A stretch of DNA of 64,000 nucleotides from Lysinibacillus pakistanensis (GCF_030123245.1 NZ_CP126101.1:3842501-3906500), one strand, 5' to 3'. Numbered from the stretch's first letter, positions 35,518-45,642 are shown. Notes: generated by a model from the sequence alone, not told the origin. Numbers and translations: made by a program.

Positions 35518-38145
35518 TTATTTTGCTTCGTACCAAGTTGCTCCATGGTTGAAGTCCACTTTTAACGGTACGGTAAGCTCTATGGCATGCTCCATAACCT
35601 CAGGAACAATTTTTTCAAGCAATGCAATCTCTTCCTTAGGTGCTTCAAAAATTAATTCATCATGCACCTGTAAAAGAAGCTTTGCCTGCATATTCTCTTT
35701 TTTCAAGCGAGTATCCATATCAATCATTGCTTTTTTAATAATATCTGCAGCGCTTCCCTGAATAGGTGTATTCATGGCAGTGCGCTCTGCAAAGCTACGT
35801 ATATTGAAATTGGAGCTTGTGATATCAGGTAAATATCGACGTCTATTTAAAATCGTAGTGACATAACCATTAAACTTCGCATCCTGCACAATATCATCCA
35901 TATACTGTTTTACCCCTGGAAAACTTGCGAAATATTTTTCAATAAATGTTGCCGCTTCCTTACGAGTAATATCTAAGTTTTGTGATAAACCGTAATCACT
36001 AATTCCATAGACAATTCCAAAGTTAACTGCCTTTGCTGCACGACGCATATTACTATCAACCTCATCTGCTGATACATGGAAAACATCCATTGCTGTACGT
36101 GTATGAACGTCCATCCCTTCACGGAAGGCCTCTACAAGGTTTTTATCTTCTGACATATGTGCCAGAACGCGTAATTCAATTTGTGAGTAGTCAGCAGAAA
36201 ACAGTATCCAGCCCTCTTTTGATGGTACAAATGCTTGACGGATTTTGCGCCCCTCCTCTAAACGAATGGGAATGTTTTGCAAATTTGGATCTGTAGAGCT
36301 TAGACGTCCTGTAGCCGTTAATGCTTGCTGAAAACGGGTATGCACCTTGCCGTCCTCGTTATGAATTTCTTTAAGCAAGCCTTCAATATAGGTTGATTGT
36401 AATTTACCTAACTGACGATATAAAAGAATATGCTCAATAATCGCATGCTCCGATTTTAATTTTTCTAACACATCTGCTGCCGTTGAGTAGCCTGTTTTCG
36501 TTTTTTTAATAACTGGCAGTCCAAGCTTATCAAATAAAATAACCCCTAATTGTTTTGGTGAATTAATATTAAAGGCTTCTCCAGCTTCCGTATAAATCTC
36601 TTGCTCAATAATAACTAATTTGTCATTCAATTCTTGTCCCATCTTCTCTAAAGTAGCACGGTTGACTGTAATTCCTTCATTTTCCATCTCGCCCAGTATA
36701 GAAGCTAATGGGAGTTCTAGATTTTTATATAAATCAAATTGTTCGTTTTCCTTTAGCAATGCCTCAAGCTTTGGCTGTACTGACCACACAGCAAAAGCTT
36801 TGCGGCTTGCATGCTCTGCTAGTGTATCAATGGTAGGTATAGCTCGTTTGGCACCCTTACCATAAACGGTCTCATTTGCCTGCACATCACGGTAGCCAAG
36901 TTCCTTCGCAAGTGTTGCTACATCATCTCCGCTTAGCCCAGGATTATTGATATAAGAAGCAAGCAATAAATCAAAATCAACTCCTGCTAAACGAATCCCT
37001 GCACGTCTTAATGCCGCTTGGGCTGCCTTTGAATCTGACATATACTTTATTTTTGTCGCATCCTCTAGCCATAGACGAAGAACATCTGATTTAGCCACTA
37101 TATCAAAAGGTACGTAAATTGGTTTCGCTCCATCAGTTAGAGCAATGCCTAGTTGCTGACATGTGTGATAATGTTCGTCCGCCAGCTCCAAATGCACTGC
37201 CATAACATCCTTTAAGTGTTCTTGCTTTACTTCCTGCACAATTTCATAGTCAAATGGTGCTTGTTCTTCTTCTTGGACAGAAAAATCACTTTTTTCTAGC
37301 AGTGATTTAAAGCCAAGCTCCCGCCAGACACTTATTAGCTCTTCTTCATTCGGACCATTGTAAGCAAGATCAGCAAGTGCAACCTCTATCGGTGCATCCG
37401 TAAAAATGGTTGCAAGCTTTTTACTCATGATTGCCTGCTCTTCATTGGCTACTAATTTTTCTTTCATTTTCGAAGCCTTTAATGTATCCATCGCTTTATA
37501 TAACGACTCTACTGAACCATGCTCTTTCAGCAATTTAACAGCCGTTTTTTCACCGACACCAGGTACTCCAGGAATATTATCGGAAGCATCCCCCATAAGC
37601 CCTTTCATATCAATTATCTGCGAAGGGGTTAAGCCATATTTTTCTTCAATATAAGCTGGTGTATTTTTCTCAATTTCAGTTATACCTTTTTTAGTAATGT
37701 ACACAGTTACCTGCTCTGTGGCGAGCTGTGTTAAATCACGATCTCCAGAAACAATGATGACATCGATATCCTGTGATGAAGCTTCTTTAGCAAGTGTTCC
37801 TATTATATCGTCCGCTTCATACAGTTCTAACTCGTACTGCTTAATACCATATGCGTCAATGAGCTTACGTAAATAAGGGAATTGCTCAGATAATTCTGGC
37901 GGAGTCTTTTGTCGCCCTCCTTTATATTCCGTAAAGGTTTCATGACGGAATGTTGTTTTCCCAGCATCAAAAGCAACTAAGATTTTTGTTGGTTGTTCTT
38001 CCTCTAATATTCTTTGTAGCATTGTTGTAAAGCCGTATACAGCATTAGTATGAATGCCACTATCATTCGTCAACAATGGCAACGCAAAAAACGCGCGATA
38101 CGCTAAACTATTACCGTCCAATAATAGTAATTTTTCCTTTGTCAT
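35518..38145 (-). CDS. polA: DNA polymerase I
   Basis: 875 residues. The 5'-3' exonuclease domain (1-290) keeps its aspartates (LLLDGNSLAYRAFFAL, VSGDRDLTQL, GDASDNIPGVPGVGEKTA). The middle 3'-5' exonuclease-like domain (about 300-470) lacks the DxE metal motif, as in other Bacillus Pol I proteins, so proofreading is not expected. The polymerase domain has SADYSQIELRVLAHMSED (motif A), RRAAKAVNFGIVYG (motif B) and LLQVHDELIFEAP (motif C). Functions in repair and Okazaki-fragment maturation. First gene of polA-mutM-coaE. Confidence 0.97.
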   Translation of the reverse strand: MTKEKLLLLDGNSLAYRAFFALPLLTNDSGIHTNAVYGFTTMLQRILEEEQPTKILVAFDAGKTTFRHETFTEYKGGRQKTPPELSEQFPYLRKLIDAYGIKQYELELYEADDIIGTLAKEASSQDIDVIIVSGDRDLTQLATEQVTVYITKKGITEIEKNTPAYIEEKYGLTPSQIIDMKGLMGDASDNIPGVPGVGEKTAVKLLKEHGSVESLYKAMDTLKASKMKEKLVANEEQAIMSKKLATIFTDAPIEVALADLAYNGPNEEELISVWRELGFKSLLEKSDFSVQEEEQAPFDYEIVQEVKQEHLKDVMAVHLELADEHYHTCQQLGIALTDGAKPIYVPFDIVAKSDVLRLWLEDATKIKYMSDSKAAQAALRRAGIRLAGVDFDLLLASYINNPGLSGDDVATLAKELGYRDVQANETVYGKGAKRAIPTIDTLAEHASRKAFAVWSVQPKLEALLKENEQFDLYKNLELPLASILGEMENEGITVNRATLEKMGQELNDKLVIIEQEIYTEAGEAFNINSPKQLGVILFDKLGLPVIKKTKTGYSTAADVLEKLKSEHAIIEHILLYRQLGKLQSTYIEGLLKEIHNEDGKVHTRFQQALTATGRLSSTDPNLQNIPIRLEEGRKIRQAFVPSKEGWILFSADYSQIELRVLAHMSEDKNLVEAFREGMDVHTRTAMDVFHVSADEVDSNMRRAAKAVNFGIVYGISDYGLSQNLDITRKEAATFIEKYFASFPGVKQYMDDIVQDAKFNGYVTTILNRRRYLPDITSSNFNIRSFAERTAMNTPIQGSAADIIKKAMIDMDTRLKKENMQAKLLLQVHDELIFEAPKEEIALLEKIVPEVMEHAIELTVPLKVDFNHGATWYEAK

Positions 38146-38330
38146 GATTTTATCCTCCTGCGTTCTCTTCTACTTAATTGTAAAACGAAAACGTATGTTT
38201 GAAAATGCCTCTTCTTTCTACTTTATCGAGAAAACAGCCATTTTGCCAACAATAACAATGCATTTCACACAAAAAAACATTATGTGTCTCATTGTGCTAT
38301 CTTAGTCCCTTAGGATTGCCATTCCTATCA

Positions 38331-38358
38331 AAAAAGCCAACCGCTCATGGCGATTGAC
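38331..38358 (-). terminator. Terminator of the SLH protein gene
   Basis: On the minus strand GTCAATCGC / GCGGTTGGC (with G-T pairs), loop CATGA, then TTTTTTG, 15 bases after the stop. Confidence 0.75.
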
Positions 38359-38372
38359 TTTCTTACTTACTA

Positions 38373-41282
38373 TCAAACGTTTGTATTTTCCATTGTAAAT
38401 GGTTCTTTCAAAAGGTTATGTTCAGGTTTACTTTCACGTTCAATGTGTATAAAGGTTGCAAATAATGGGACAGTACCATCAATTCGAATGACTACACTAT
38501 TTCCTGTACTGCTACTTACTGTTCCATACAGCGGGGTTAATGAGTCATTTATCATAAATATAAATTGCTCGCCCTCTGGTATCTCGATATTTGAAGAGAA
38601 CGTGAGCCTTAAATTCTCATTATCTATATAAGAGACCTCATTAATGACAAGCGGTTGTGGTTGCACAAGTGTCAGTTGTGCTGATATTGCTGGTACAAGC
38701 TCTGATGTTTGACTTGTCACAGGGTCTGTATATGAAACGGCTTCATTTAATGGAATCGTTACTTGATTGTCAATGATTTGAATATGTTGTTTAAACTCCC
38801 TTAACATGGCGATAATCAATTCCTGCTCCTCAACAGTTAGAGGCTCTTGTTCAAGTTCGAATTCGTTCCTTAACAATTGTTCTATCGCTTCATATAATCT
38901 GCCCACAGTTACTTCTTCGATGTCTGGTATGCTTGTAATCTCTTTGTCATTTAATAGACGTTGGATTGTTGCTATCTCCTTCAACCCATTGATTGGTTGT
39001 AAATTCATCAGCTTCTCTAATTTTTCTGCCATACGATTAATATCTGTTTGTGTGTTAGCTAGTAAAATATTCGTATTTGTTAAAGAAGCGACTCGCTGGT
39101 AACCCATTGGTCCTTGAGCTACTTTAGCTACCATTGCTTCAGCTTCAGTTATTGCTGCTTGCAGTGCGTCTGTTGCTTTTTTAGGTATCCATTGCTGTGC
39201 ATGTGGAATATCAAAGCCATTTTCAGATATAGGGTGATCTCCATTTTGCACGGCTACAAGTCGTTCCTTCGCATTACTAATCATTTTTTTAAGGGTTGTC
39301 GTATCTACAGGTGTTGTTGTATTTCCTCCACCTGTGTTATTACCACCAGAACTACTTCCACTGTTACTACTTGAACCACTGTCTGTAGCCTCTGCAGGCA
39401 TTGGGTTAAAAGGTGTTTGTTGGCCCTTCGCAGATATTAATGTTTTAATTTGCCCTTGACGAACATTTGTGAATATTGCAAGCAGCGCTTCTCTAGAAAT
39501 ATCTGTCATCATATTATGAATGCGGACATCCGGTCCAAGAGTGAAGGTTGAAACAGCAGGTGATGGTACAATGATATTACCAATATTTATTGTTCCATTA
39601 ATTTGTAAAGCAGTCTTTAATAGATTTTTAAAATCTTCATTTTGTTGTTGCAGCTTTCTTGACTCTTCTTGTATCTGTCGTATTCTTTCTTCCACTTGTG
39701 TTGTTAGTTCAACTGAAGGGAATAATCCTGGCAAATTGGGTATTCCTGCTGGGTTATTACTAGATTGCTGCTGGTTTGATAGTACTCTTAGAGAAAGTAG
39801 CTCATTTTCTATCTGTTGCAATTTTTGTCTTAATAGAGCTAATTGATTATCTTGTATTGGTGTCCTTTTAACCTTTGTTAAATCATTAATCTGCTGTTGC
39901 AAGCCTACTGATTCAGTTGTTAAATCACTTATTTTAGTCAATATTGCTTTTTTCTCTTGCTCCTGCAATTGTTGCTGCTCTCTTAAAAAGACTTGACTGG
40001 CTTCAAGCTGCTTTTGCATTCGCTGTAACCTAAATTCATATTCAGCACCAATCGTGACTGTTCCAATATCTGCATTTCCGCTTAATTGTGAGCCTTCAGG
40101 TGGCGATTCCCAATTAAGCAGCCCTATATTAGGTGCATTAATCTGTAAATTACTTCCTAAATGAGTTACGACTGGTAGCGATGAATCTGAGTTAATAAAT
40201 GCCGTTCTTTTTACAAGAAGAGCTACAAATTCACTTCTAGTCATTTCAACCGTAATAGGGTTGTCATTAATAACGGCTACTTTGTTAAGTGATGCCGTTT
40301 TTGAAGCTTCACCTTCTTCTAGGTATAGCTCCCCTTTTACCTTTAGTTGATTCAGTGCTATAGAAGTTGTTCGCCCTAGGACACGAATATCCCCTGTGAC
40401 AACCATATTTTTCAGCTCAACAAAATCTGCATGAACTACGATATTGCCTATAGAGGTATTGCCCCCATCCAGCACAACTTTTGCACCTTGCTGTCCAGAT
40501 GTGTATAAATCAATCGCTAATACCTCAGCGATTTCACCATTCACCACAATAACATCTAGCTGTGCATTTACTAAAGCAGCAGCGTTTTTATCATTTAATA
40601 TAGTCTTTGCATTTTTGCCAATTGGCCATTCACGCCCCCCAATTGTAACCTTGTTGTTGTGAATGTGCTCCACTGTAACGGTCGCCCCTGCAATACCTGT
40701 ATCTGTTGAAACTTGCCTTATGATCTGCTCAGCTCTTACAATAAATGAAGCGAGCTGTCCTCTTGTCACAAACTTACCTCCACTAAATGTAGTGGCCGAT
40801 GTTCCTTTTGTCATCCCATATTCAAATAGTGCTGTCACTGCCTGCTGATGTTCTGCTGACACATCTGTAAAGGGTATCGACACATTACCGGATGCAGTTA
40901 GCCCTAATGACTTCGTAATGACCTTTGCCATGTCGTTGCGTGTAATAGGATCATTTGGATTTAATGAGCTATCCATAAGACCTGCTGCTTGTAAAGCTAC
41001 CCATTCTTGTTCATCACTAGCATCTAAATTGAGTATACCCGCAATGATTTTCGCTGTTTGCTTAAATGTGACAAACTCATTTGGCTTAAATGTACCATCC
41101 GGGAAACCATGTATAATATTACGCTGTGCTAAATCCATAATGGCTGTATAATGGCTATTTGCCTCTTGTACATCTGAAAAATTGGTCGTTGCTGCTTCTA
41201 CAGTAGTGCATATACCTGTTACTATAGTACTTACTCCCACCGCAGTAGTAGTCGCTACAATAAATAGCTTATTTTTTTTCAT
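38373..41282 (-). CDS. Surface protein with three SLH domains and long coiled coil
   Basis: 969 residues from MKKNKLFIVATTT (ATG 41280-41282, AGGAGG six bases upstream). A signal peptide ends near TTVEAAT (about 33). Three SLH domains (about 35-205: NFSDVQEANSHYTAIMDL, HGFPDGTFKPNEFVTFKQ, FTDVSAEHQQAVTALFEYG, GKFVTRGQLASF) should bind secondary cell-wall polymer. A beta-rich region (about 210-400) is followed by a glutamine-rich coiled coil (about 420-585), a Gly/Ser/Asn linker (about 645-670) and helical plus beta domains to the end. Probably an S-layer-associated protein; no enzyme motif seen. It interrupts the usual polA-phoR neighbourhood. Confidence 0.88.
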   Translation of the reverse strand: MKKNKLFIVATTTAVGVSTIVTGICTTVEAATTNFSDVQEANSHYTAIMDLAQRNIIHGFPDGTFKPNEFVTFKQTAKIIAGILNLDASDEQEWVALQAAGLMDSSLNPNDPITRNDMAKVITKSLGLTASGNVSIPFTDVSAEHQQAVTALFEYGMTKGTSATTFSGGKFVTRGQLASFIVRAEQIIRQVSTDTGIAGATVTVEHIHNNKVTIGGREWPIGKNAKTILNDKNAAALVNAQLDVIVVNGEIAEVLAIDLYTSGQQGAKVVLDGGNTSIGNIVVHADFVELKNMVVTGDIRVLGRTTSIALNQLKVKGELYLEEGEASKTASLNKVAVINDNPITVEMTRSEFVALLVKRTAFINSDSSLPVVTHLGSNLQINAPNIGLLNWESPPEGSQLSGNADIGTVTIGAEYEFRLQRMQKQLEASQVFLREQQQLQEQEKKAILTKISDLTTESVGLQQQINDLTKVKRTPIQDNQLALLRQKLQQIENELLSLRVLSNQQQSSNNPAGIPNLPGLFPSVELTTQVEERIRQIQEESRKLQQQNEDFKNLLKTALQINGTINIGNIIVPSPAVSTFTLGPDVRIHNMMTDISREALLAIFTNVRQGQIKTLISAKGQQTPFNPMPAEATDSGSSSNSGSSSGGNNTGGGNTTTPVDTTTLKKMISNAKERLVAVQNGDHPISENGFDIPHAQQWIPKKATDALQAAITEAEAMVAKVAQGPMGYQRVASLTNTNILLANTQTDINRMAEKLEKLMNLQPINGLKEIATIQRLLNDKEITSIPDIEEVTVGRLYEAIEQLLRNEFELEQEPLTVEEQELIIAMLREFKQHIQIIDNQVTIPLNEAVSYTDPVTSQTSELVPAISAQLTLVQPQPLVINEVSYIDNENLRLTFSSNIEIPEGEQFIFMINDSLTPLYGTVSSSTGNSVVIRIDGTVPLFATFIHIERESKPEHNLLKEPFTMENTNV

Positions 41283-42043
41283 AATTTTCCTCCTAGCAAG
41301 ATAGTAAAGGAATAGGCCATGACCCTTTAACATTATTACGTAGCATCTTCAAGTTACTCTGGCTATCATTTATTTTTTTAAGATGGTGAATAAAACCTTT
41401 TTTAAATAAAGTGACAGCTTTTTTCCTATTTAATTCTATAAGTTGTGCAATTAAACTCAGAGATTTGTTGAAAAACTTCCCTCTCCGTCATTCCCTCCTA
41501 AACTTTTTAATGTTATATACAATTGGAAAATCCTCATCATCATACATAATAAAGGTTAAAATTAGGTTAAAAAATATAATTTTCTTAAAATGAACGTTAA
41601 TACTCGTGGCGCTATTCGACATCATTTTTTTGTCACAGCAAAATAATTCCCTTCATTAGCTCTGGTCGCACAGGATGATGAGTACTTAGAAACTTTCTCC
41701 TTTCGCTCTTTTATCCTTTATCCATGTAATAATTACTTATAGCTGTAAGTAAATACTTCCTAAATGTACTATAGATAAAATGAAGACAATACTGATGAAT
41801 GTTAATATTTCACTTTGAGCGCTAATATTAGAAAATAAGATTCGATGATTAAGCAGAAAACACCATGACCTCAATCTGTAGTCACTCATAATCAATTACT
41901 CCCGTAGCGTAATTTCGTCAGGATTTTTTCAAGCTCCCCCGAAAAGCTCCTGTTCAAAATACGTGACATCCAACAGAGACTTTAGGCCAACACAATGGAA
42001 CGGGTATTTGTATGCCCTGCTGAATCAAGATAAATAAATGAAA
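41283..42043. other. Long intergenic stretch upstream of the SLH gene
   Basis: About 760 AT-rich bases. It holds the ribosome site of the SLH gene, a probable long leader, and repeat copy C (41890-42024). On the minus strand a 21-codon frame (MTEREVFQQI...) begins near 41488, but its AGGAGG is only two bases from the ATG. A second frame in register with no start covers 41290-41450. I see no convincing gene. Confidence 0.5.
41890..42024. repeat. Intergenic repeat, copy C
   Basis: AATCAATTACTCCCGTAGCG...TCGTCAGGAT at the left end and ATACGTGACATCC...CGGGTATTTG, then CCCTGCTGAA at the right end correspond to the two ends of copy B (29457-29657). The centre differs and is shorter. It lies between the SLH gene and a small membrane-protein gene, outside any coding frame. 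Confidence 0.6.
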
Positions 42044-42085
42044 AAAACTTTCATTCAAAAGAGACAATCCTTTGAATGAAAGTTC
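42044..42085 (-). terminator. Terminator of the 42100 membrane-protein gene
   Basis: On the minus strand the perfect stem ACTTTCATTCAAA / TTTGAATGAAAGT is followed by TTTTTTTC, 15 bases after the stop. Confidence 0.85.
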
Positions 42086-42099
42086 ATTAATGCATGCTA

Positions 42100-42528
42100 T
42101 TAATTTGATGTACGATAAAATATTTCTTCATATATAATCGTTAAGATAAACGCATTCATAAAAGCAAACACTAAAAATAAGGGCATCCCACCCAATTGTG
42201 GCTGTGTCAGCTCTTTACTAAATACCATCACCATACTAATTTGTGCTAAAAAGAAAATAAAACCAATACCAACTTGCCAAATAGGACGCTTAACCTTGCG
42301 TTTTTCATACCAAAATATTCTTTTACATATTTTGCGGACATCCTCAGCAATAATTAAACTTCCTAAAAACAAAATGACAAAAAATACCGGTATATGATAA
42401 ACACTTTTCGTTATCCATTCAAAATCTGATAGACGGAAGAAAAGTGTAAACAACGATGCAATACTACTGGCTATACCTAAATTTTGTAGCCAGGTACTAA
42501 TTTGTAATTTCACAGCTATTACCCCCAT
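42100..42528 (-). CDS. Four-helix membrane protein, unknown function
   Basis: 142 residues with about four hydrophobic segments (near 15-30, 43-61, 83-103, 113-133). The C-terminus reads IIYEEIFYRTSN, which contains EExxxR, the first motif of CPBP-type membrane proteases. The protein ends three residues later, without the further motifs, so it is either a truncated relative or a chance match. The ATG (42526-42528) lacks a clear ribosome site; a GTG 15 bases on has GGGGGT upstream and may be the real start. No family recognised. Confidence 0.6.
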   Translation of the reverse strand: MGVIAVKLQISTWLQNLGIASSIASLFTLFFRLSDFEWITKSVYHIPVFFVILFLGSLIIAEDVRKICKRIFWYEKRKVKRPIWQVGIGFIFFLAQISMVMVFSKELTQPQLGGMPLFLVFAFMNAFILTIIYEEIFYRTSN

Positions 42529-42665
42529 TTTTTCATTCTAAACATCATTATTCTATCAGATTATAGTAATCTACGATATAGAAATTTATAAATTTCTATT
42601 ATTTACTTACTATATAAATTAATAATAATAAAATTTTATAAGTTTACACATTATTAAAAACAGAA

Positions 42666-42697
42666 AAGTCGCCACACCAAACTGGTAGGCGACTTCT
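42666..42697 (-). terminator. Terminator of hflKC
   Basis: On the minus strand AAGTCGCC / GGCGACTT with inner CCA/TGG pairs, followed by TTTC, about 30 bases after the hflC stop. Confidence 0.7.
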
Positions 42698-42725
42698 TAT
42701 TTTAACCCCTGCAAGGATTACAGAA

Positions 42726-43736
42726 TTATTTGATATAGCCAGATAATACCTTTGCATACGGTGAAGTAGATGGCAAAATAATAACCGTATCTTCACCGAT
42801 CGTTTTCTTATAGGATTCTAAAGTACGATACAGTGAATAGAATTCAGGATCTTGAGAAAATGATTTATTATAGATTTTCGCTGCCTCCGCTTCTCCTTCT
42901 GCTTGGATTAGCGCAGCATCCTTTTTAGCTTTTGCTAGCATTTCTTGCACTTTCTTATCTGTTTGTGCTTCAATACGACGCTTCTCAGCATCACCTTCTG
43001 ATAGGTATTTTTGAGCGATTGATTCTCGTTTTGAAATCATATTCGTAAACACAGCTTGCTCATTCTCAGTTGGCAAGTCGATACGGCGCATCCGAACATC
43101 CACTACTTCAATTCCATACTTATCGTTTGAGAGCAATTCATTAACACGTTTTGTGACTTCATCATTGATACTACCACGTGAAGAGTTTTCATCATTAATA
43201 ATCTCTGTATATTCTATTCGACCAAGCTCTGAGCGAATAACTGAATAGATAAACTCTTCCATACGTGTTTCAACTTTTTCAATTGTTCCTGCATTCGAAA
43301 TTAATTGCTTTGGATCTGTAATACGCCAAACTGCATAATTATCAATTATTATTCGTTTTTTATCCTTTGTATTAATTTCCTCTTCAGAAATTTCATACGT
43401 CATTTGGTTTTTTGGTAGCTTCGTTACGCTTTGAATAAATGGAACCTTTATTTTCAAGCCGGGCTCACTTTGAAATTTCACCACTTCCCCAAACTGTCTA
43501 ACCACTGCATATTCAGATTCTTTAACAATATAAATATTTGCAAATAATATAATAGCAATGGCAAAAACGGCTGTTAAGGTTACAGTAAGAGAAATATATT
43601 TCTTTGGATTCATCGGACCCTTCTTCGACATCTTGATGACATTATCCTCTGAGTTTCCTTCCTTTGGAGTAGTATTTTTGGATTTGCCCGATAAAAAATT
43701 TAAGAATTTTTCAAGATCCTTATTTTTTTGATCCAT
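42726..43736 (-). CDS. hflC: SPFH/band-7 membrane protein HflC
   Basis: 336 residues. A cytoplasmic N-terminus of about 48 residues, rich in lysine, precedes one membrane helix (about 50-70). The SPFH domain follows, with YAVVRQFGEVVKFQSEPGLK (about 78-97), YAVWRITDP and RMRRIDLPTENEQAVF, then a charged coiled coil with AEGEAEAAKIYNKSF. HflC with HflK forms a large membrane complex that modulates the FtsH protease. The hflK TAA and hflC ATG share one base (TAATG), indicating translational coupling. The tail is longer at the N-terminus than in E. coli HflC. Confidence 0.9.
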   Translation of the reverse strand: MDQKNKDLEKFLNFLSGKSKNTTPKEGNSEDNVIKMSKKGPMNPKKYISLTVTLTAVFAIAIILFANIYIVKESEYAVVRQFGEVVKFQSEPGLKIKVPFIQSVTKLPKNQMTYEISEEEINTKDKKRIIIDNYAVWRITDPKQLISNAGTIEKVETRMEEFIYSVIRSELGRIEYTEIINDENSSRGSINDEVTKRVNELLSNDKYGIEVVDVRMRRIDLPTENEQAVFTNMISKRESIAQKYLSEGDAEKRRIEAQTDKKVQEMLAKAKKDAALIQAEGEAEAAKIYNKSFSQDPEFYSLYRTLESYKKTIGEDTVIILPSTSPYAKVLSGYIK

Positions 43737-44713
43737 TAGTTACCACTCCCTTCTTTTTTCTCTTCTTGTTTCTGCTCTTGCTTCTGTTCTACGGGCTGTA
43801 GTGCTTGAAGAGGTAAGTATTTCATTGTGCTGCCATCATCATTCATAATGTAAATTTGTGCTTTTGGTAATACATTCTCAAGTGTTTCTAAGATTAAACG
43901 CTCACGTGTAATTTGCTGATTTCCTTTATATTGCTCATACATTTTATTAAAGACAGCTACATCCCCTTGAGCCTGTTCAATTCTGGCTGTTTTTTCACCT
44001 TGAGCCTTCGAGATAATCGCATCCTTTTCACCGTTAGCCTCATTAGTACGCTGATTCGCATATTTTTCTGCTTCATTTATTTTTGTATTTTTCATTTCAC
44101 GTGCATCCGTAACCGCTGTAAAGGCCGCTCGCACATCTGCATTTGGTAATTCAACATCCTGTAATTTTACCCCTAGAACACTTATACCAATATCGTATTT
44201 TTCAATAAGGGTGACGAGTAAATCTCGTGATTTTGCTTCTATGTCCGCTTTTCCTTCAGTTAACGCTGCATCAACTTTGGAGCTTCCAATAATTGACCGA
44301 ATCGCACTCGACGTAGCGCTATGTAATATTTTTTCTGGGTCTTGTGAATTGAATAAATATTTGTTTGGTTCTGTAATCTTCCATTGGACGACAAGGTCTG
44401 TTAATACAATATTTTCGTCTCCTGTAATCATTTTCGTTTCAGCATCATAAGCTTCTAATTCCCCTTTTTTATTTTGCTTATAGCCAAACTGTAAACTAAA
44501 TGTTTCTTTTGATAAAACCTCAACCGATTGGACAGGCCAAGGTAATTTAAAATGTAAGCCTGGTTCTGTTACTGTATCATCGGCACGACCGAATGTTATA
44601 ACAACTGCTTGCTCTGATTCATCTACTGTGTACCAAGATGTAAATACAGCAATAAGTGCAACAATGCCGAAAATTCCAAGACCCACCATCATTAGTGTCC
44701 TTTTCACACTCAT
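43736..44713 (-). CDS. hflK: SPFH/band-7 membrane protein HflK
   Basis: 325 residues from MSVKRTLMM (ATG 44711-44713, GGGAGG upstream); the frame to 44773 has no ribosome site. One N-terminal membrane helix (about 8-28), then YTVDESEQAVVITFGRADDT and TEPGLHFKLPWPVQSV, typical of HflK. LVVQWKITEPNKYLFNSQDP and a coiled-coil region follow, and the tail is rich in Gln/Glu/Lys. First gene of hflKC. In B. subtilis this pair is not at this locus, so it belongs to the block inserted between phoR and polA. Confidence 0.9.
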   Translation of the reverse strand: MSVKRTLMMVGLGIFGIVALIAVFTSWYTVDESEQAVVITFGRADDTVTEPGLHFKLPWPVQSVEVLSKETFSLQFGYKQNKKGELEAYDAETKMITGDENIVLTDLVVQWKITEPNKYLFNSQDPEKILHSATSSAIRSIIGSSKVDAALTEGKADIEAKSRDLLVTLIEKYDIGISVLGVKLQDVELPNADVRAAFTAVTDAREMKNTKINEAEKYANQRTNEANGEKDAIISKAQGEKTARIEQAQGDVAVFNKMYEQYKGNQQITRERLILETLENVLPKAQIYIMNDDGSTMKYLPLQALQPVEQKQEQKQEEKKEGSGN

Positions 44714-44910
44714 GTTTGTTCCTCCCTTATGCTTAGTACTATTGTATACGGAACACTTTTTAAAAGGTTTCAAAATATTTTAATAAACTAATATTTTATT
44801 GTAGGCAGTTTGACATATATCCTGCTTCATCCAATTTCGAGCCTTACAGATTTCCTTTGACTAGCTTGTTTGTAACTAAGAGTCCTTGGGCATTCATCTC
44901 CATCTTAAAC

Positions 44911-44942
44911 AAAAAATCCTGTCACCATTTAAGGCAACAGGA
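44911..44942 (-). terminator. Terminator of lrgAB
   Basis: On the minus strand ATCCTGTTGCC / GGTGACAGGAT with loop around TTAAAT, followed by TTTTTTG. The stem overlaps the last codons of lrgB. Confidence 0.8.
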
Positions 44943-45642
44943 TATTTACAACTAGATGTTCAAATGCTGGGAACAATGTTGTAGAAAGCACGATGCTAAT
45001 TAAGGCTGCTACAATCATCGCAAGGCTGGCAAAGGTTCCTTCGAGTTCACCAAATTCAAAGGCTTTAGAGGTACCTGTACCATGAGCTCCCATTCCTAAC
45101 ATTAAACCTCTGGATGAGGGTCTATGAAAGCGAAAAACTTTTATGATTAACGGAGCAAGTAGACTTCCTAATATTCCCGTTGTCATCACAAAAACGGCAG
45201 TCAAGGTAGGCGAGCCACCTATCATATTAGAAATATCCATCGCAATTGGTGTAGTGACTGAGCGTGGTACTAGGCTATGAACAAGCTCATTATTTAGGCC
45301 AACAACTAATGCCATAATAAATGAGGATATAATAGCGACGGCTGAACCAACTGCAATGCTAAGAAATATTTCAAGAGCATGCTTTTTTAATAAATTAAAA
45401 TTTTTATAAATTGGAACAGCAAATGCAACTGTTGCTGGTCCTAATAAATTGGATAAAATATTTGCTCCTGCATTATAGGATTGATAGGAAGTACCTGTTA
45501 ATAATAATAGTAAAATTATTATTATGGGTGTGACAAGCATGGGCGTAAGCCACTCTTTTTTATATTTAAGATACAACATTTTACATGCGTAAAATATAGC
45601 TACTGTCCCCGCTAAGCTTGCTATAGCTATGAAATAACTCAT
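44929..45642 (-). CDS. lrgB: LrgB/CidB-family membrane protein
   Basis: 237 residues, about seven membrane segments. The family signature is LVPRSVTTPIAMDISNMIGG (about 126-145), then GLMLGMGAHGTGTSKAFEFG (about 182-201). LrgB works with the holin-like LrgA in control of murein hydrolase activity and overflow metabolism; export of pyruvate has been shown for relatives. The start overlaps the lrgA stop by four bases (ATGA), so the two are coupled. Confidence 0.93.
   Translation of the reverse strand: MSYFIAIASLAGTVAIFYACKMLYLKYKKEWLTPMLVTPIIIILLLLLTGTSYQSYNAGANILSNLLGPATVAFAVPIYKNFNLLKKHALEIFLSIAVGSAVAIISSFIMALVVGLNNELVHSLVPRSVTTPIAMDISNMIGGSPTLTAVFVMTTGILGSLLAPLIIKVFRFHRPSSRGLMLGMGAHGTGTSKAFEFGELEGTFASLAMIVAALISIVLSTTLFPAFEHLVVNILLP

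Noticed and set aside
41285..41490. Possible short peptide gene upstream of the SLH gene (minus strand)
   Set aside because: The 21-codon frame has its ribosome site only two bases from the ATG, and the longer adjoining frame has no start codon.
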